This document shows positions 49,184 through 57,172 of a stretch of DNA of 64,000 nt, piece by piece. A program made the translations under genes and the position numbers. Under the pieces are notes generated by a model. The model saw nothing but the letters and a program-made list of their open reading frames with translations. It ran no database searches and was not told the DNA's origin. Each line of letters opens with the position of its first letter. Within the stretch, counting starts at the first letter, position 1. Source of the DNA: Arthrobacter sp. StoSoilA2 (GTDB taxonomy: Bacteria; Actinomycetota; Actinomycetes; Actinomycetales; Micrococcaceae); NCBI RefSeq assembly GCF_019977195.1, contig NZ_AP024643.1:1674001-1738000 (forward strand), in the 5' to 3' direction.

Positions 49184-50024
49184 CGAGACAGGCCTGGGGG
49201 TCAGGGTGCTCGGCAGTGCCGACACCTTGGCCCTTCGCGCGCTTGCGAGCGAAGATCCCGTTGCCAACGTCTTCATCCTGGCGCATCTGGACAGCGTAGG
49301 TACGGCAGCGCCCACCAGCGGCGGCGCCAGCGTCTTTGGCGTGTTCGACGACGACACCCTCCTTGGAGCCTGTTGGGCCGGGGCCAATCTGGTCCCGGTG
49401 CAACTCGACCCCGGGCTGACCGGATATGTGGCTACGGCGGCCCACCAGTCCGGCAGGCGGTACGCCTCCATCTTCGGGCCGGCGGAAACAGTGCTGGCGC
49501 TTTACTCCCGCTTTGAGCAGTTGGGCCACTTCGCGCACGAAGTCCGTTCCAGGCAGCCCCTCTTGACCATTTCCGGTGGCCCGGCCATCGAAGCCAATCC
49601 GTTGCTGACCTTCGGCACGATGGCGGACTTCGAACGCATTCTGCCTGCCTGCGCCGCCATGTTCGAAGAAGAAGTTGGCTATTCGCCCTTCCTGGGAGGC
49701 CAGGACTTCTACAGCAGGCGCGTTGCGGGGCTCATCCGCCAAGGGCATTCCCTGGTCCACATCGACGCTGCCGGGACAGTTGTCTTCAAGGCAGAGTTGG
49801 GTGCAGTTACCCAGGACGTCACCCAGGTCCAGGGCGTATGGATGAATCCGGACATGCGTGGACACCACCAGAGCGCCGGCTACATGGCCGCCGTCGTAAA
49901 TCTCTCACGTACCTTTGCGCCGGTAACGAGCCTGTACGTCAATGACTACAACGCCAAAGCGCGCGCCACCTACGAAAGAGTCGGCTTCGAGCAAGTCGGT
50001 ACATTCGCAACGGTCTTGTTTTAG
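49137..50024 (+). CDS. GNAT-family acetyltransferase (DUF4081 type)
   Basis: The 295-residue protein has an N-terminal DUF4081-like domain (ALASEDPVANVFILAHLDSV, FGVFDDDTLLGACWAGANLV) and a C-terminal GNAT fold with VQGVWMNPDMRGHHQSAGYM for acetyl-CoA binding and LYVNDYNAKARATYERVGFE. It matches the gene after ispG in M. tuberculosis (Rv2867c). ATG 49137 lies inside ispG behind GGGGGAGG; ATG 49146 is possible. The substrate is unknown. Confidence 0.88.
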   Translation: MAKMLSRVAPWLASRNETGLGVRVLGSADTLALRALASEDPVANVFILAHLDSVGTAAPTSGGASVFGVFDDDTLLGACWAGANLVPVQLDPGLTGYVATAAHQSGRRYASIFGPAETVLALYSRFEQLGHFAHEVRSRQPLLTISGGPAIEANPLLTFGTMADFERILPACAAMFEEEVGYSPFLGGQDFYSRRVAGLIRQGHSLVHIDAAGTVVFKAELGAVTQDVTQVQGVWMNPDMRGHHQSAGYMAAVVNLSRTFAPVTSLYVNDYNAKARATYERVGFEQVGTFATVLF

Positions 50025-50034
50025 CAGGCAATCC

Positions 50035-50086
50035 AAGTAGCAGCTGATGCCGTTTTGCCGTCTCTAAACGGCATCAGCTGCTACTT
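50035..50086. terminator. Perfect 21-bp bidirectional terminator
   Basis: The arm 50035-50055 (AAGTAGCAGCTGATGCCGTT plus T) pairs without mismatch with 50066-50086 around a 10-nt loop. Its right end covers two bases of the TetR stop codon. It separates the convergent GNAT and TetR genes. Confidence 0.88.
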
Positions 50087-50696
50087 ACTTGGGCGGGTTC
50101 AGGTTTCCGGTGAGATACCGCTGGATGGTCGGTGCCACCAGGCTCACTACTTCCTCCTGGTCTGCACTCGCCAGGGGTTCGAGCCGGATCACGTAGCGGA
50201 GCAGCATCAGTCCCACCACCTGTGTGGCCACCAGATTGCCACGCAGGCGGACTTCCTCAGCGGGGCCTTGCACGCCCACCATGACCCGGGACAGGATGGT
50301 CCGGCTCACGGTCTCCCGCAGCAGTGCCGTTTTGGCCTTCGATCCGATGGTGCCCCGAACGAATGCCACCAAGCCGGGTTGCGCCGGGCCCTCCCACAAC
50401 CGGACAACCGCACGGACAAGCGCTTCTGCCCTCGCCTCCGGTTCCAGGGTTTCAACGCCTGCCAGGACCTGTTCAGGATCGGCAGGCAACTCCACGCTGG
50501 AGGCGAACAATTCGTCTTTGCCTTTGAAGAAGTGATGGACCATGGCCGGATCCACTGAGGCTTCCCGCGCCACCTGGCGAAGACTCGTGCCGTCGAACCC
50601 TTGCTCTGCGAACAACTTCCGGGCCGCCACCAGAATGGCTTCGCGCGAATGGTCGCTTCCGCTTCGACGGCCGCGGCGCAGGGGTTCCAGGCTCAT
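50085..50696 (-). CDS. TetR-family regulator of the ABC-2 exporter
   Basis: The 203-residue protein has the TetR helix-turn-helix (REAILVAARKLFAEQGFDGT, SLRQVAREASVDPAMVHHFF). The C-terminal domain resembles TetR_C_17-type exporter regulators. ATG 50696 overlaps the permease stop in ATGA, so it is the third gene of the exporter operon and is made with it. The dyad at 52229-52250 before the ATPase gene is its likely operator, giving feedback control. The ligand is probably an exported toxic compound. Confidence 0.9.
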   Translation of the reverse strand: MSLEPLRRGRRSGSDHSREAILVAARKLFAEQGFDGTSLRQVAREASVDPAMVHHFFKGKDELFASSVELPADPEQVLAGVETLEPEARAEALVRAVVRLWEGPAQPGLVAFVRGTIGSKAKTALLRETVSRTILSRVMVGVQGPAEEVRLRGNLVATQVVGLMLLRYVIRLEPLASADQEEVVSLVAPTIQRYLTGNLNPPK

Positions 50697-51448
50697 GAGG
50701 TCTGCCGCCTCAGCGTCAACGAGGCAAGGACAAGGACTCCCACCACGATTCCGCCCATCACCAGGGTGTCCTGCCACAGGGCGTCAGTCGCATCGATGTT
50801 TCCTGCGATCTCCTGAAGGGCATCAACAGAAAACGTCAGGGGAAGGACGCCGGAGATGGCCTCGAGGACGTCGTTCATCTGCTCCCGGGCAACGAACAGT
50901 CCGCAGAGCAGGATCTGCGGCACCACCACTACAGGCATGAACTGGACAGCCTGGAACTCGGTGCGTGCAAAGGCTGAACACAGCAGCCCCAAGGCCACTC
51001 CAAGGACAGCGTTGATCACCGCGATCATCACGACGAACCCGGGACTTCCCTTGATGTCGAGATTGAAGATCCAATATGCAACTGCCGTCGCCACCAGGGA
51101 CTGCAACGCGGCCATGATGGAGAACGCAATGGCGTAGCCGAACAAGAGGTCTGCTTTATGGATGGGTGTGGTGAGGAGTCGTTCCAGGGTCCCGGAGGTT
51201 CGTTCCCGCAGCATGGTGATGGACGTGACCAGAAACATGACGACGAACGGGAAGATCGCCAGCATCATCAGGCCGACGCGGTCGAAGGTGCGTGGAAAGC
51301 CCGGGGGCAGTGTTTCGTTCTCGAAAAGGTAGTAGACGGCGGTGAGCAGCAGCGCCGGGACCACCATAATGAGCGCCACGCTGCGGTGATCGTGCCGCAG
51401 TTGACCAAGGACCCGGGCTGTGGTGGCAAAGGTCATCCGAAGATTCAT
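50693..51448 (-). CDS. ABC-2 type transporter permease
   Basis: The 251-residue permease has six membrane helices in the ABC-2 layout: VALIMVVPALLLTAVYYLF, MMLAIFPFVVMFLVTSITML, then RERTSGTLERLLTTPIHKAD (the conserved coupling region) and PVVVVPQILLCGLFV. It forms an exporter with the upstream ATPase, whose stop it overlaps (ATGA). Drug or daunorubicin-like export is the usual family role. Confidence 0.92.
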   Translation of the reverse strand: MNLRMTFATTARVLGQLRHDHRSVALIMVVPALLLTAVYYLFENETLPPGFPRTFDRVGLMMLAIFPFVVMFLVTSITMLRERTSGTLERLLTTPIHKADLLFGYAIAFSIMAALQSLVATAVAYWIFNLDIKGSPGFVVMIAVINAVLGVALGLLCSAFARTEFQAVQFMPVVVVPQILLCGLFVAREQMNDVLEAISGVLPLTFSVDALQEIAGNIDATDALWQDTLVMGGIVVGVLVLASLTLRRQTS

Positions 51449-52206
51449 GATGCCACCTGGCTCTTCTTTGCTGGCTGACCGCTGTCCGGACCACGTTCGG
51501 CGTCTTTGATCATGTTCAGGAACGCGCGCTCAAGGTCATTGCTGCGTCCCCGCCTGGCAAGCTCGGCCGGTGTGAGCTGCGCCAGCAGCAGGCCGTCCCG
51601 CAGAAGCAGCAACGAGGAACAATGCGACGCTTCCTCCATAACATGGCTGGAAACCAAAAGCGTTGTTCCGCCAGCTGCCATGTCAACGAACCGCTCCCAC
51701 AACTCCGCACGCAGTACCGGATCCAGGCCCACTGTCGGTTCGTCCAGGACCAGCAGCTTGGGGTGTGCCACCAGCGCGCATGCGAGGGACACGCGGCTGA
51801 ACTCACCGCCCGAGAGGTTCCCGGCTTTCTGCTTTGCAAACGATTCGAGCCCGACGGCGGCAATCGACTCCGCTACGTCCGTCGCCGTTGCCTTGTGCAT
51901 GGCACCGAAGTACCTGACGTTGGCTTCGACACTGAGGTCCGCGTAGACGCTGGCGCCTTGGGTGACATACCCGACGTCGTGCCTTAACGGTGCGCTGCCC
52001 GCGGGGCGGCCGAGAACGCTGATGGATCCGCGCGTGATTCGCTGGACGCCCACAATGCCGCGCATGAGTGTTGTCTTGCCGCTACCTGACGGGCCGAGCA
52101 GTCCCGTGATGCGCCCGCTGCCCACGGCGAAGTCCAGGCCCCGCAAAATTCTTGTCCGGCCCCGGGAGATGTGCAGGTCGGTAGCTTCTATTGCTGCTTG
52201 TGACAT
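51445..52206 (-). CDS. ABC transporter ATP-binding protein (exporter type)
   Basis: The 253-residue ATPase has Walker A GPSGSGKTTL near residue 39, the Q-loop region VGYVTQGASVYADLS, the ABC signature NLSGGEFSRVSLA, Walker B KLLVLDEPTVGLDP and H-loop LLVSSHVMEEA. GGAGG lies five bases before ATG 52206. It is the first gene of ATPase-permease-TetR, with an inverted repeat 23 nt upstream. Confidence 0.94.
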   Translation of the reverse strand: MSQAAIEATDLHISRGRTRILRGLDFAVGSGRITGLLGPSGSGKTTLMRGIVGVQRITRGSISVLGRPAGSAPLRHDVGYVTQGASVYADLSVEANVRYFGAMHKATATDVAESIAAVGLESFAKQKAGNLSGGEFSRVSLACALVAHPKLLVLDEPTVGLDPVLRAELWERFVDMAAGGTTLLVSSHVMEEASHCSSLLLLRDGLLLAQLTPAELARRGRSNDLERAFLNMIKDAERGPDSGQPAKKSQVAS

Positions 52207-52228
52207 GGCTGCCTCCGGCCCCACCGAG

Positions 52229-52250
52229 TAATTCACCAAGTGATGAATTA
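52229..52250. promoter_or_regulatory. Inverted-repeat operator before the ABC exporter operon
   Basis: TAATTCA-CCAAGTGA-TGAATTA has perfect 7-bp arms and lies 23 nt upstream of the ATPase start. It is a likely site for the TetR protein made from the end of the same operon. Confidence 0.65.
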
Positions 52251-52376
52251 ACGCTAAGTCGGGTCAACGGTGCGGTCAATAGGCCTTTGCCATCAAAATC
52301 CTTGAAAACGTGTCCGCTATCACATAGGTTTTTCCCAAGCCGTGTCGATGGGGCACGGGTGGTTACAGGGGGAATT

Positions 52377-52490
52377 ATGGCAAAGACCTTGAAGGCTGCT
52401 TCCGGCAGCCGCACCATCCGTGAGCTCGGCAGTCACCAATGCTTCCCAGTCGCAGGCGATCCCGTTCCGCTGGAGGGAACGGGGGGCTAG
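52377..52490 (+). CDS. Candidate 37-residue small protein
   Basis: ATG 52377 is preceded by AGGGGGAA and, 47 nt upstream, by a sigma-A-like pair TTGAAA (52302-52307), 17 nt, TAGGTT (52325-52330). The product begins MAKTLKAASGSRTIRELG and is basic at its N-terminus. I recognise no family. It ends at a hairpin that contains the stop codon. It may be a real small gene or an upstream leader; the evidence is only the signals. Confidence 0.3.
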   Translation: MAKTLKAASGSRTIRELGSHQCFPVAGDPVPLEGTGG

Positions 52491-52495
52491 TCCCC
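52461..52495 (+). terminator. Two short GC hairpins at the end of the small open frame
   Basis: CCCGTTCC (52461-52468) pairs with GGAACGGG (52476-52483), and GGGG (52483-52486) pairs with CCCC (52492-52495) across CTAGT. No T-run follows. They may block read-through towards proS. Confidence 0.3.
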
Positions 52496-52707
52496 GGACA
52501 GAGTCTGCGGCCGGCCGGCCGCTGAGCCACGCCATCGCAGGATGACCAGCCGATCTTTGGCCAGGGGCTTCCAGACGCGACGGCGTGGCTCTTCTCTGTG
52601 CTGGCCGTTCCGTGCGAAGCAGCACTGTGCGGAGCGGCGCGCTGGCAGCCGGTAGATTAGTAGACAGTTGTTTTTGCCACATCTGCCATAGAAACGGATA
52701 CGTACCC
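52491..52707. other. proS upstream region
   Basis: This region follows the small open frame and precedes proS. It must hold the proS promoter, perhaps around TAGATTAG near 52652, but no clear pair is seen. I find no T-box features (no antiterminator or specifier layout) and no gene. Confidence 0.35.
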
Positions 52708-54519
52708 GTGGTCCTTCGCCTTTCCCAGTTGTTCCTGCGCACCCTGCGTGAAGATCCCGTCGACGCCGAGGTCGCCAGCCACAAGCTCCTGGTCCGGGCC
52801 GGTTACATCCGCCGTGCCGCGCCGGGCATCTACACGTGGCTGCCGCTGGGACTCAGCGTCCTGCGCAAGGTGGAGGAAATCATCCGGCAGGAAATGTCCG
52901 CCATTGGCGCGCAGGAAGTCCACTTCCCGGCACTGCTCCCGCGCGAGCCCTACGAGGCCACCAACCGCTGGACGGAGTACGGAGAGGGCCTGTTCAGGCT
53001 TCAGGACCGCAAGGGCGCCGATTACCTCCTGGCTCCGACGCACGAGGAAATGTTCACCCTCCTGGTCAAGGACCTGTACTCCTCGTACAAGGACCTGCCG
53101 TTGAGCCTGTACCAGATCCAGAACAAGTACCGCGATGAAGCGCGACCCCGCGCAGGCCTCCTCCGTGGCCGCGAGTTCATCATGAAGGACTCCTACTCGT
53201 TCGACGTTGACGACGCCGGCTTGGACGCAAGTTACGCCGCCCACCGTGCTGCCTACCTGAAGATCTTCGACCGCCTGGGTCTGGAAGTCATTCCGGTTGC
53301 TGCCACGGCAGGGGCCATGGGCGGCTCCAAGAGCGAAGAATTCCTCTTCCCCACGGAGATCGGCGAGGACACCTTTGTTCGCTCGGCAGGGGGCTATTAC
53401 GCCAACGTCGAAGCAGTCACCACGGTTGTCCCTGAGGATATTGACTTCACGGACGCGCCGGCTGCCCAGGTTCTGGACACACCGAACACCCCCACCATCG
53501 AGACCCTGGTTGACGCAGCCAACCAGCTGGCACCCCGCAGCGAGGCCGACGGCGGCGCCTGGACTGCCGCTGACACGTTGAAGAACGTCGTCCTCGCCGT
53601 GACGCTGCCCACCGGTGAACGCCAGATCGTCGTCCTCGGCGTTCCAGGTGACCGCGCCGTGGATCTCAAGCGGGTGGAAGCCAACATTGGTTCGTTCCTT
53701 CCCATCGCGGGCGAGATCGGCCTGGAGGCAGCCAACGAGGAAGACCTCAAGAAGCTGCCCTGGCTGGTCAAGGGCTATATCGGGCCTGGTTTATCCCTGG
53801 ATGAAGCAGTTCTGGGCCTGGAAGGATCTTCCAAGCTGCTGTACCTCGTGGATCCCCGCGTCGTCTCCGGCACAACCTGGGTGACGGGCGCCAATATTGA
53901 TGGCAAGCACGTCTTCGGACTGGTAGCGGGCCGCGACTTCACCTGGGACGGCGTCATCGAATGCACAGACGTCCGGGCAGGGGATCCGGCACCTGACGGC
54001 TCCGGACCGCTTGAAACTGCCCGCGGCATCGAAATGGGCCACATCTTCCAGCTCGGACGCAAGTACGCAGAGGCGCTGGACCTGAAGGTACTTGACCAGA
54101 ACGGCAAGCAGGTTGTTGTCACCATGGGCTCCTACGGTGTTGGTGTCACCCGTGCTGTCGCAGCCCTTGCCGAGGCCAACCATGACGACCGCGGCCTCGT
54201 GTGGCCACGCACGGTGGCCCCTGCCGACGTACACGTTGTGGCTGTGGGGCGCGGTGACGAAATTTTCGAAGCCGCAGAGAAGCTATCGGCGGAACTCGAG
54301 GCTGCAGGCCTCGACGTCATCTTTGATGACCGGCCCAAGGTTTCTCCCGGCGTCAAGTTTGGCGATGCCGAGCTCGTCGGAGTGCCCACCATCCTGGCCG
54401 TCGGACGTGGGCTCGTGGACGGCGTTGTGGAGATCAAGGACCGCCGCAGCGGTGAAGCCGAGAACATCTCGGTGGAAAAGGCCGTGGATTACGTGGTCAA
54501 CGCTGTCCGTAACCGGTGA
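52708..54519 (+). CDS. proS: Prolyl-tRNA synthetase (bacterial type, with editing insert)
   Basis: The 603-residue class II synthetase charges tRNA-Pro. Motif 1/2 regions include KLLVRAGYIRRAAPGIYTWL, TNRWTEYGEGLFRLQDRKGA and YRDEARPRAGLLRGREFIMK. The INS (YbaK-like) editing domain lies around residues 240-400. Motif 3 is in MGSYGVGVTRAVAALAE, followed by the anticodon domain. GTG 52708 (MVLRLSQLF) is the family start; longer readings upstream lack similarity. The stop overlaps the TSUP permease start in GTGA. Confidence 0.96.
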   Translation: MVLRLSQLFLRTLREDPVDAEVASHKLLVRAGYIRRAAPGIYTWLPLGLSVLRKVEEIIRQEMSAIGAQEVHFPALLPREPYEATNRWTEYGEGLFRLQDRKGADYLLAPTHEEMFTLLVKDLYSSYKDLPLSLYQIQNKYRDEARPRAGLLRGREFIMKDSYSFDVDDAGLDASYAAHRAAYLKIFDRLGLEVIPVAATAGAMGGSKSEEFLFPTEIGEDTFVRSAGGYYANVEAVTTVVPEDIDFTDAPAAQVLDTPNTPTIETLVDAANQLAPRSEADGGAWTAADTLKNVVLAVTLPTGERQIVVLGVPGDRAVDLKRVEANIGSFLPIAGEIGLEAANEEDLKKLPWLVKGYIGPGLSLDEAVLGLEGSSKLLYLVDPRVVSGTTWVTGANIDGKHVFGLVAGRDFTWDGVIECTDVRAGDPAPDGSGPLETARGIEMGHIFQLGRKYAEALDLKVLDQNGKQVVVTMGSYGVGVTRAVAALAEANHDDRGLVWPRTVAPADVHVVAVGRGDEIFEAAEKLSAELEAAGLDVIFDDRPKVSPGVKFGDAELVGVPTILAVGRGLVDGVVEIKDRRSGEAENISVEKAVDYVVNAVRNR

Positions 54520-55310
54520 TTTCCGGCTTCGAGACTATCCAGCTCACCACCATCATCCTGATTGTGGTGGCTGGATTCGCAGCCGGCTGGGTTGACGCGG
54601 TAGTAGGTGGCGGGGGGCTGATCCAGCTCCCCGCACTGCTGCTGGTGCCCGGCATCACGCCCGTCCAGGCCCTGGCAACGAACAAGATGGGTTCCATCTT
54701 CGGCACCACCACCAGTGCCACTACCTATTACCGGCGGGTGGGACCGGACCTCAAGACGGCAATACCCATGGCGGTGATTGCGCTGGCGGGGAGCTTTGGC
54801 GGTGCCATCCTCGCTGCATCGTTGCCGGCCAGCGTCTTCAAGCCCATCATTGTCCTGGCGCTGATCGCCGTCGCGATTTTCACGGCACTGCGCCCCAGCG
54901 CAGGCGAGCTGACTGCTCTGAGGCACGACGGGCACAAGCACTATGTGGTGGCCTGCCTGATCGGTGCCGTGATCGGTTTCTACGATGGCCTGATCGGGCC
55001 CGGTACAGGATCCTTCCTGGTGATCGCCTTGGTCTCGGCCATGGGCTACGCGTTCCTTGAAGCCAGCGCGAAGGCCAAGATCGTCAACATGGCCACCAAC
55101 GCCGGTGCCCTCATTTTCTTCCTCCCCCACGGCTCCTTGTTGTGGGGAGTGGGCCTGGTGCTGGGCCTGGCAAACATGGCGGGCGGATACCTTGGCGCCC
55201 GCACAGCTGTAGCCAGGGGGAGCAGCTTTGTGCGGATCGTGTTCCTGATCGTCGTCGCGGCACTGATCATCAAGCTCGGCGTGGACGTCTGGAACGACAA
55301 CGTCAGCTGA
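54516..55310 (+). CDS. TSUP (TauE/SafE) family permease
   Basis: The 264-residue protein has about seven to eight helices in two halves, with the family motif GWVDAVVGGGGLIQLPALLL and GFYDGLIGPGTGSFLVIALV. TSUP carriers export or import organosulfur anions such as sulfite and sulfoacetate. GTG 54516 overlaps the proS stop. It overlaps the convergent kinase gene by eight bases. The substrate is not indicated by the context. Confidence 0.9.
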   Translation: MISGFETIQLTTIILIVVAGFAAGWVDAVVGGGGLIQLPALLLVPGITPVQALATNKMGSIFGTTTSATTYYRRVGPDLKTAIPMAVIALAGSFGGAILAASLPASVFKPIIVLALIAVAIFTALRPSAGELTALRHDGHKHYVVACLIGAVIGFYDGLIGPGTGSFLVIALVSAMGYAFLEASAKAKIVNMATNAGALIFFLPHGSLLWGVGLVLGLANMAGGYLGARTAVARGSSFVRIVFLIVVAALIIKLGVDVWNDNVS

Positions 55311-56316
55311 CTGCGTCCCCGGGCTCGGGCAAATCCCTTGCTGCTGGAAGTCCTTCGAGCGTCCTGCCCGCCAGTGTGCTCGCCACCCATAGGGAACGGG
55401 CCACATCGCCTTCATGACCCCGCTTTCCCGCGGACCACAGGGCATTGTTCACTTCGCGGGCGATGCTCCATTGTCGCGCGACCTCCGGATCAAGGCCGGC
55501 GGCGAGGCTGAAGTCCCGGCATCGCTCCCGCAGGGCAGCCCCCGGATCGCGATCCGGCAAATCCTTGATCCGGTTCCACAGAACAGGTGCCACCGCAAAT
55601 TCGGCTTCACCGATCTGCGGCTGGGGATCGATGGCCAGGTAGCCTCGACGGTCCGCGTCCAAGGTGGCGAGGATGTTCATGAAGTGGAGATCGGTATGCA
55701 CCAGGACGTCCCTGCCGGATCGTCGGCCAACAGCACCGCGGGTCTGGCACACTTCCAACGCGGCCTCCAGTAACCATCGCGGGAAGGGGCGGTCCTGCTG
55801 CTCCCACTCCAAAGGCATTTCGTCGCTCCAGCGCTCGGCCGTGGCGGCGATGTGATCGAAGCCCCGCCACTCGGGACGATCATCCGGCGCAATGGAAAGC
55901 CCGCGAATGATGTCACCCCAGACCTGCCGGGCTTCATCCATGGGGGCATCCTGCAGCCAACGGGACGCGTCAAGGCGTTCCAGCAGCATGGAGCAACTGG
56001 CGGCGTCGGCAGCCAGGAGCCGGACAGCTCCGTGGCCACCCCACAGGGCCAGGGCATGGCGCTCTACAAGGGCTTCCTCATGCGGATAGGCGATCTTCAG
56101 CGCAGCCTGCCTGCTGTGCTGGAGAACGGGCACAACCAAGGCTCCGTGTCCGTTCCACGGCTCTTCACCGGGTGCGAGGTCCACGGACAACTGCCAACGG
56201 TCCAAAGCCTCACGGATAAGCCCCGGAAGGCTCGCCAGCCAGTCCCGCCCCGCGGAATCGCGGTTGTATCGGGCGTGCAGGTCGCCCGGAATCGGAATCA
56301 TGGCGTGAAGGGTCAC
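55303..56316 (-). CDS. APH(6)-like aminoglycoside/hydroxyurea phosphotransferase family protein
   Basis: The 337-residue protein has a kinase fold with catalytic loop VLVHTDLHFMNIL (the usual HGD is HTD) and metal motif LAIDPQPQIGEAEFAVAPVL, as in APH(6) streptomycin kinases and hydroxyurea kinases. GTG 56316 or ATG 56301 could start it. Chromosomal members of this family in soil actinobacteria need not give resistance. Activity on streptomycin is not claimed. Confidence 0.8.
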   Translation of the reverse strand: MTLHAMIPIPGDLHARYNRDSAGRDWLASLPGLIREALDRWQLSVDLAPGEEPWNGHGALVVPVLQHSRQAALKIAYPHEEALVERHALALWGGHGAVRLLAADAASCSMLLERLDASRWLQDAPMDEARQVWGDIIRGLSIAPDDRPEWRGFDHIAATAERWSDEMPLEWEQQDRPFPRWLLEAALEVCQTRGAVGRRSGRDVLVHTDLHFMNILATLDADRRGYLAIDPQPQIGEAEFAVAPVLWNRIKDLPDRDPGAALRERCRDFSLAAGLDPEVARQWSIAREVNNALWSAGKRGHEGDVARSLWVASTLAGRTLEGLPAARDLPEPGDAVS

Positions 56317-56350
56317 GCCATCAGCCTAGCTCTGCCCGGCGGCAGTACCC

Positions 56351-57079
56351 TCAGAAAACGCCGCTGGCGCCCAAGAGGCTTCCGATCGAGAACGTGGCTG
56401 CAAGCGCCAACGCTCCGCCCAACACCACCCGGGCTGCGGCGCGGAACCTGGGCGCCCCACCAATCCAAGCCCCCACGGCTCCCGTGATCGCGAGAGCCAG
56501 CAGGACGGCAACGAACGTCAGCGGAACGCGCATCGCCGGGGGAGGGAGCAGGATGGCCAGCATGGGAAGCACGGCGCCAAGGGTGAACGCCACTGCCGAT
56601 GCAAGGGCGGCGTTCCACGGACTGACGATGTCGTCCTCGTGGATATTGAGCTCGGCGGACAGATGGGCGGCAAGGGCATCATGCTTCGTCAGTTCTTCGG
56701 CCACTGTCCGGGCGGTACGCGCGCTGAGCCCCTTCGCCTGGTAGATCGAGGTGAGCTCTTCGAGTTCTTCCTCCGGCTGCTCGGCGAGCTCCCGGCGTTC
56801 CTTCTCAATGAGCGACTTCTGCGTGTCGCTCTGGCTGCTGACGGATACATATTCGCCCAACGCCATGGAAATGGCTCCACCTACCAGGCCCGCCGTGCCC
56901 GCAGCAAGGATGCTGCCGGTGTTGGTCGTGGCACCGGCCACGCCGACGACGATTGCTGCGACGGAGACAATGCCGTCGTTCGCACCCAAAACGCCGGCGC
57001 GCAGCCAGTTCAGCCGATGGGCAAGGTCATCACGATGCGGTTCGTTCTCATGTGTGGTGGCAGTTTCTGCGGAAGCCAT
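56351..57079 (-). CDS. VIT1/CCC1-family (Fe2+/Mn2+) transporter
   Basis: The 242-residue membrane protein has LNWLRAGVLGANDGIVSVAA with the family NDGI motif, SMALGEYVSVSSQSDTQKSL, a charged cytosolic region rich in Glu (EKERRELAEQPEEELEELTS), which forms the metal-binding domain, and three C-terminal helices. VIT proteins move Fe2+ or Mn2+ out of the cytosol. ATG 57079 starts it. It stands next to a ferritin-like-domain protein, which may or may not be linked. Confidence 0.9.
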   Translation of the reverse strand: MASAETATTHENEPHRDDLAHRLNWLRAGVLGANDGIVSVAAIVVGVAGATTNTGSILAAGTAGLVGGAISMALGEYVSVSSQSDTQKSLIEKERRELAEQPEEELEELTSIYQAKGLSARTARTVAEELTKHDALAAHLSAELNIHEDDIVSPWNAALASAVAFTLGAVLPMLAILLPPPAMRVPLTFVAVLLALAITGAVGAWIGGAPRFRAAARVVLGGALALAATFSIGSLLGASGVF

Positions 57080-57172
57080 GCTTCAAGCCAAGCACCGGCG
57101 GGCCGCCTTGACCAGCATGGCTAGGCTCGCCTATCCCATGCGCCGCTTTACTCACTACCGGGGGTGGGGGAT

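Noticed and set aside
52491..52707. T-box riboswitch before proS.
   Set aside because: No T-box sequence or terminator/antiterminator pair is seen; the hairpins present are short and lack T-runs.
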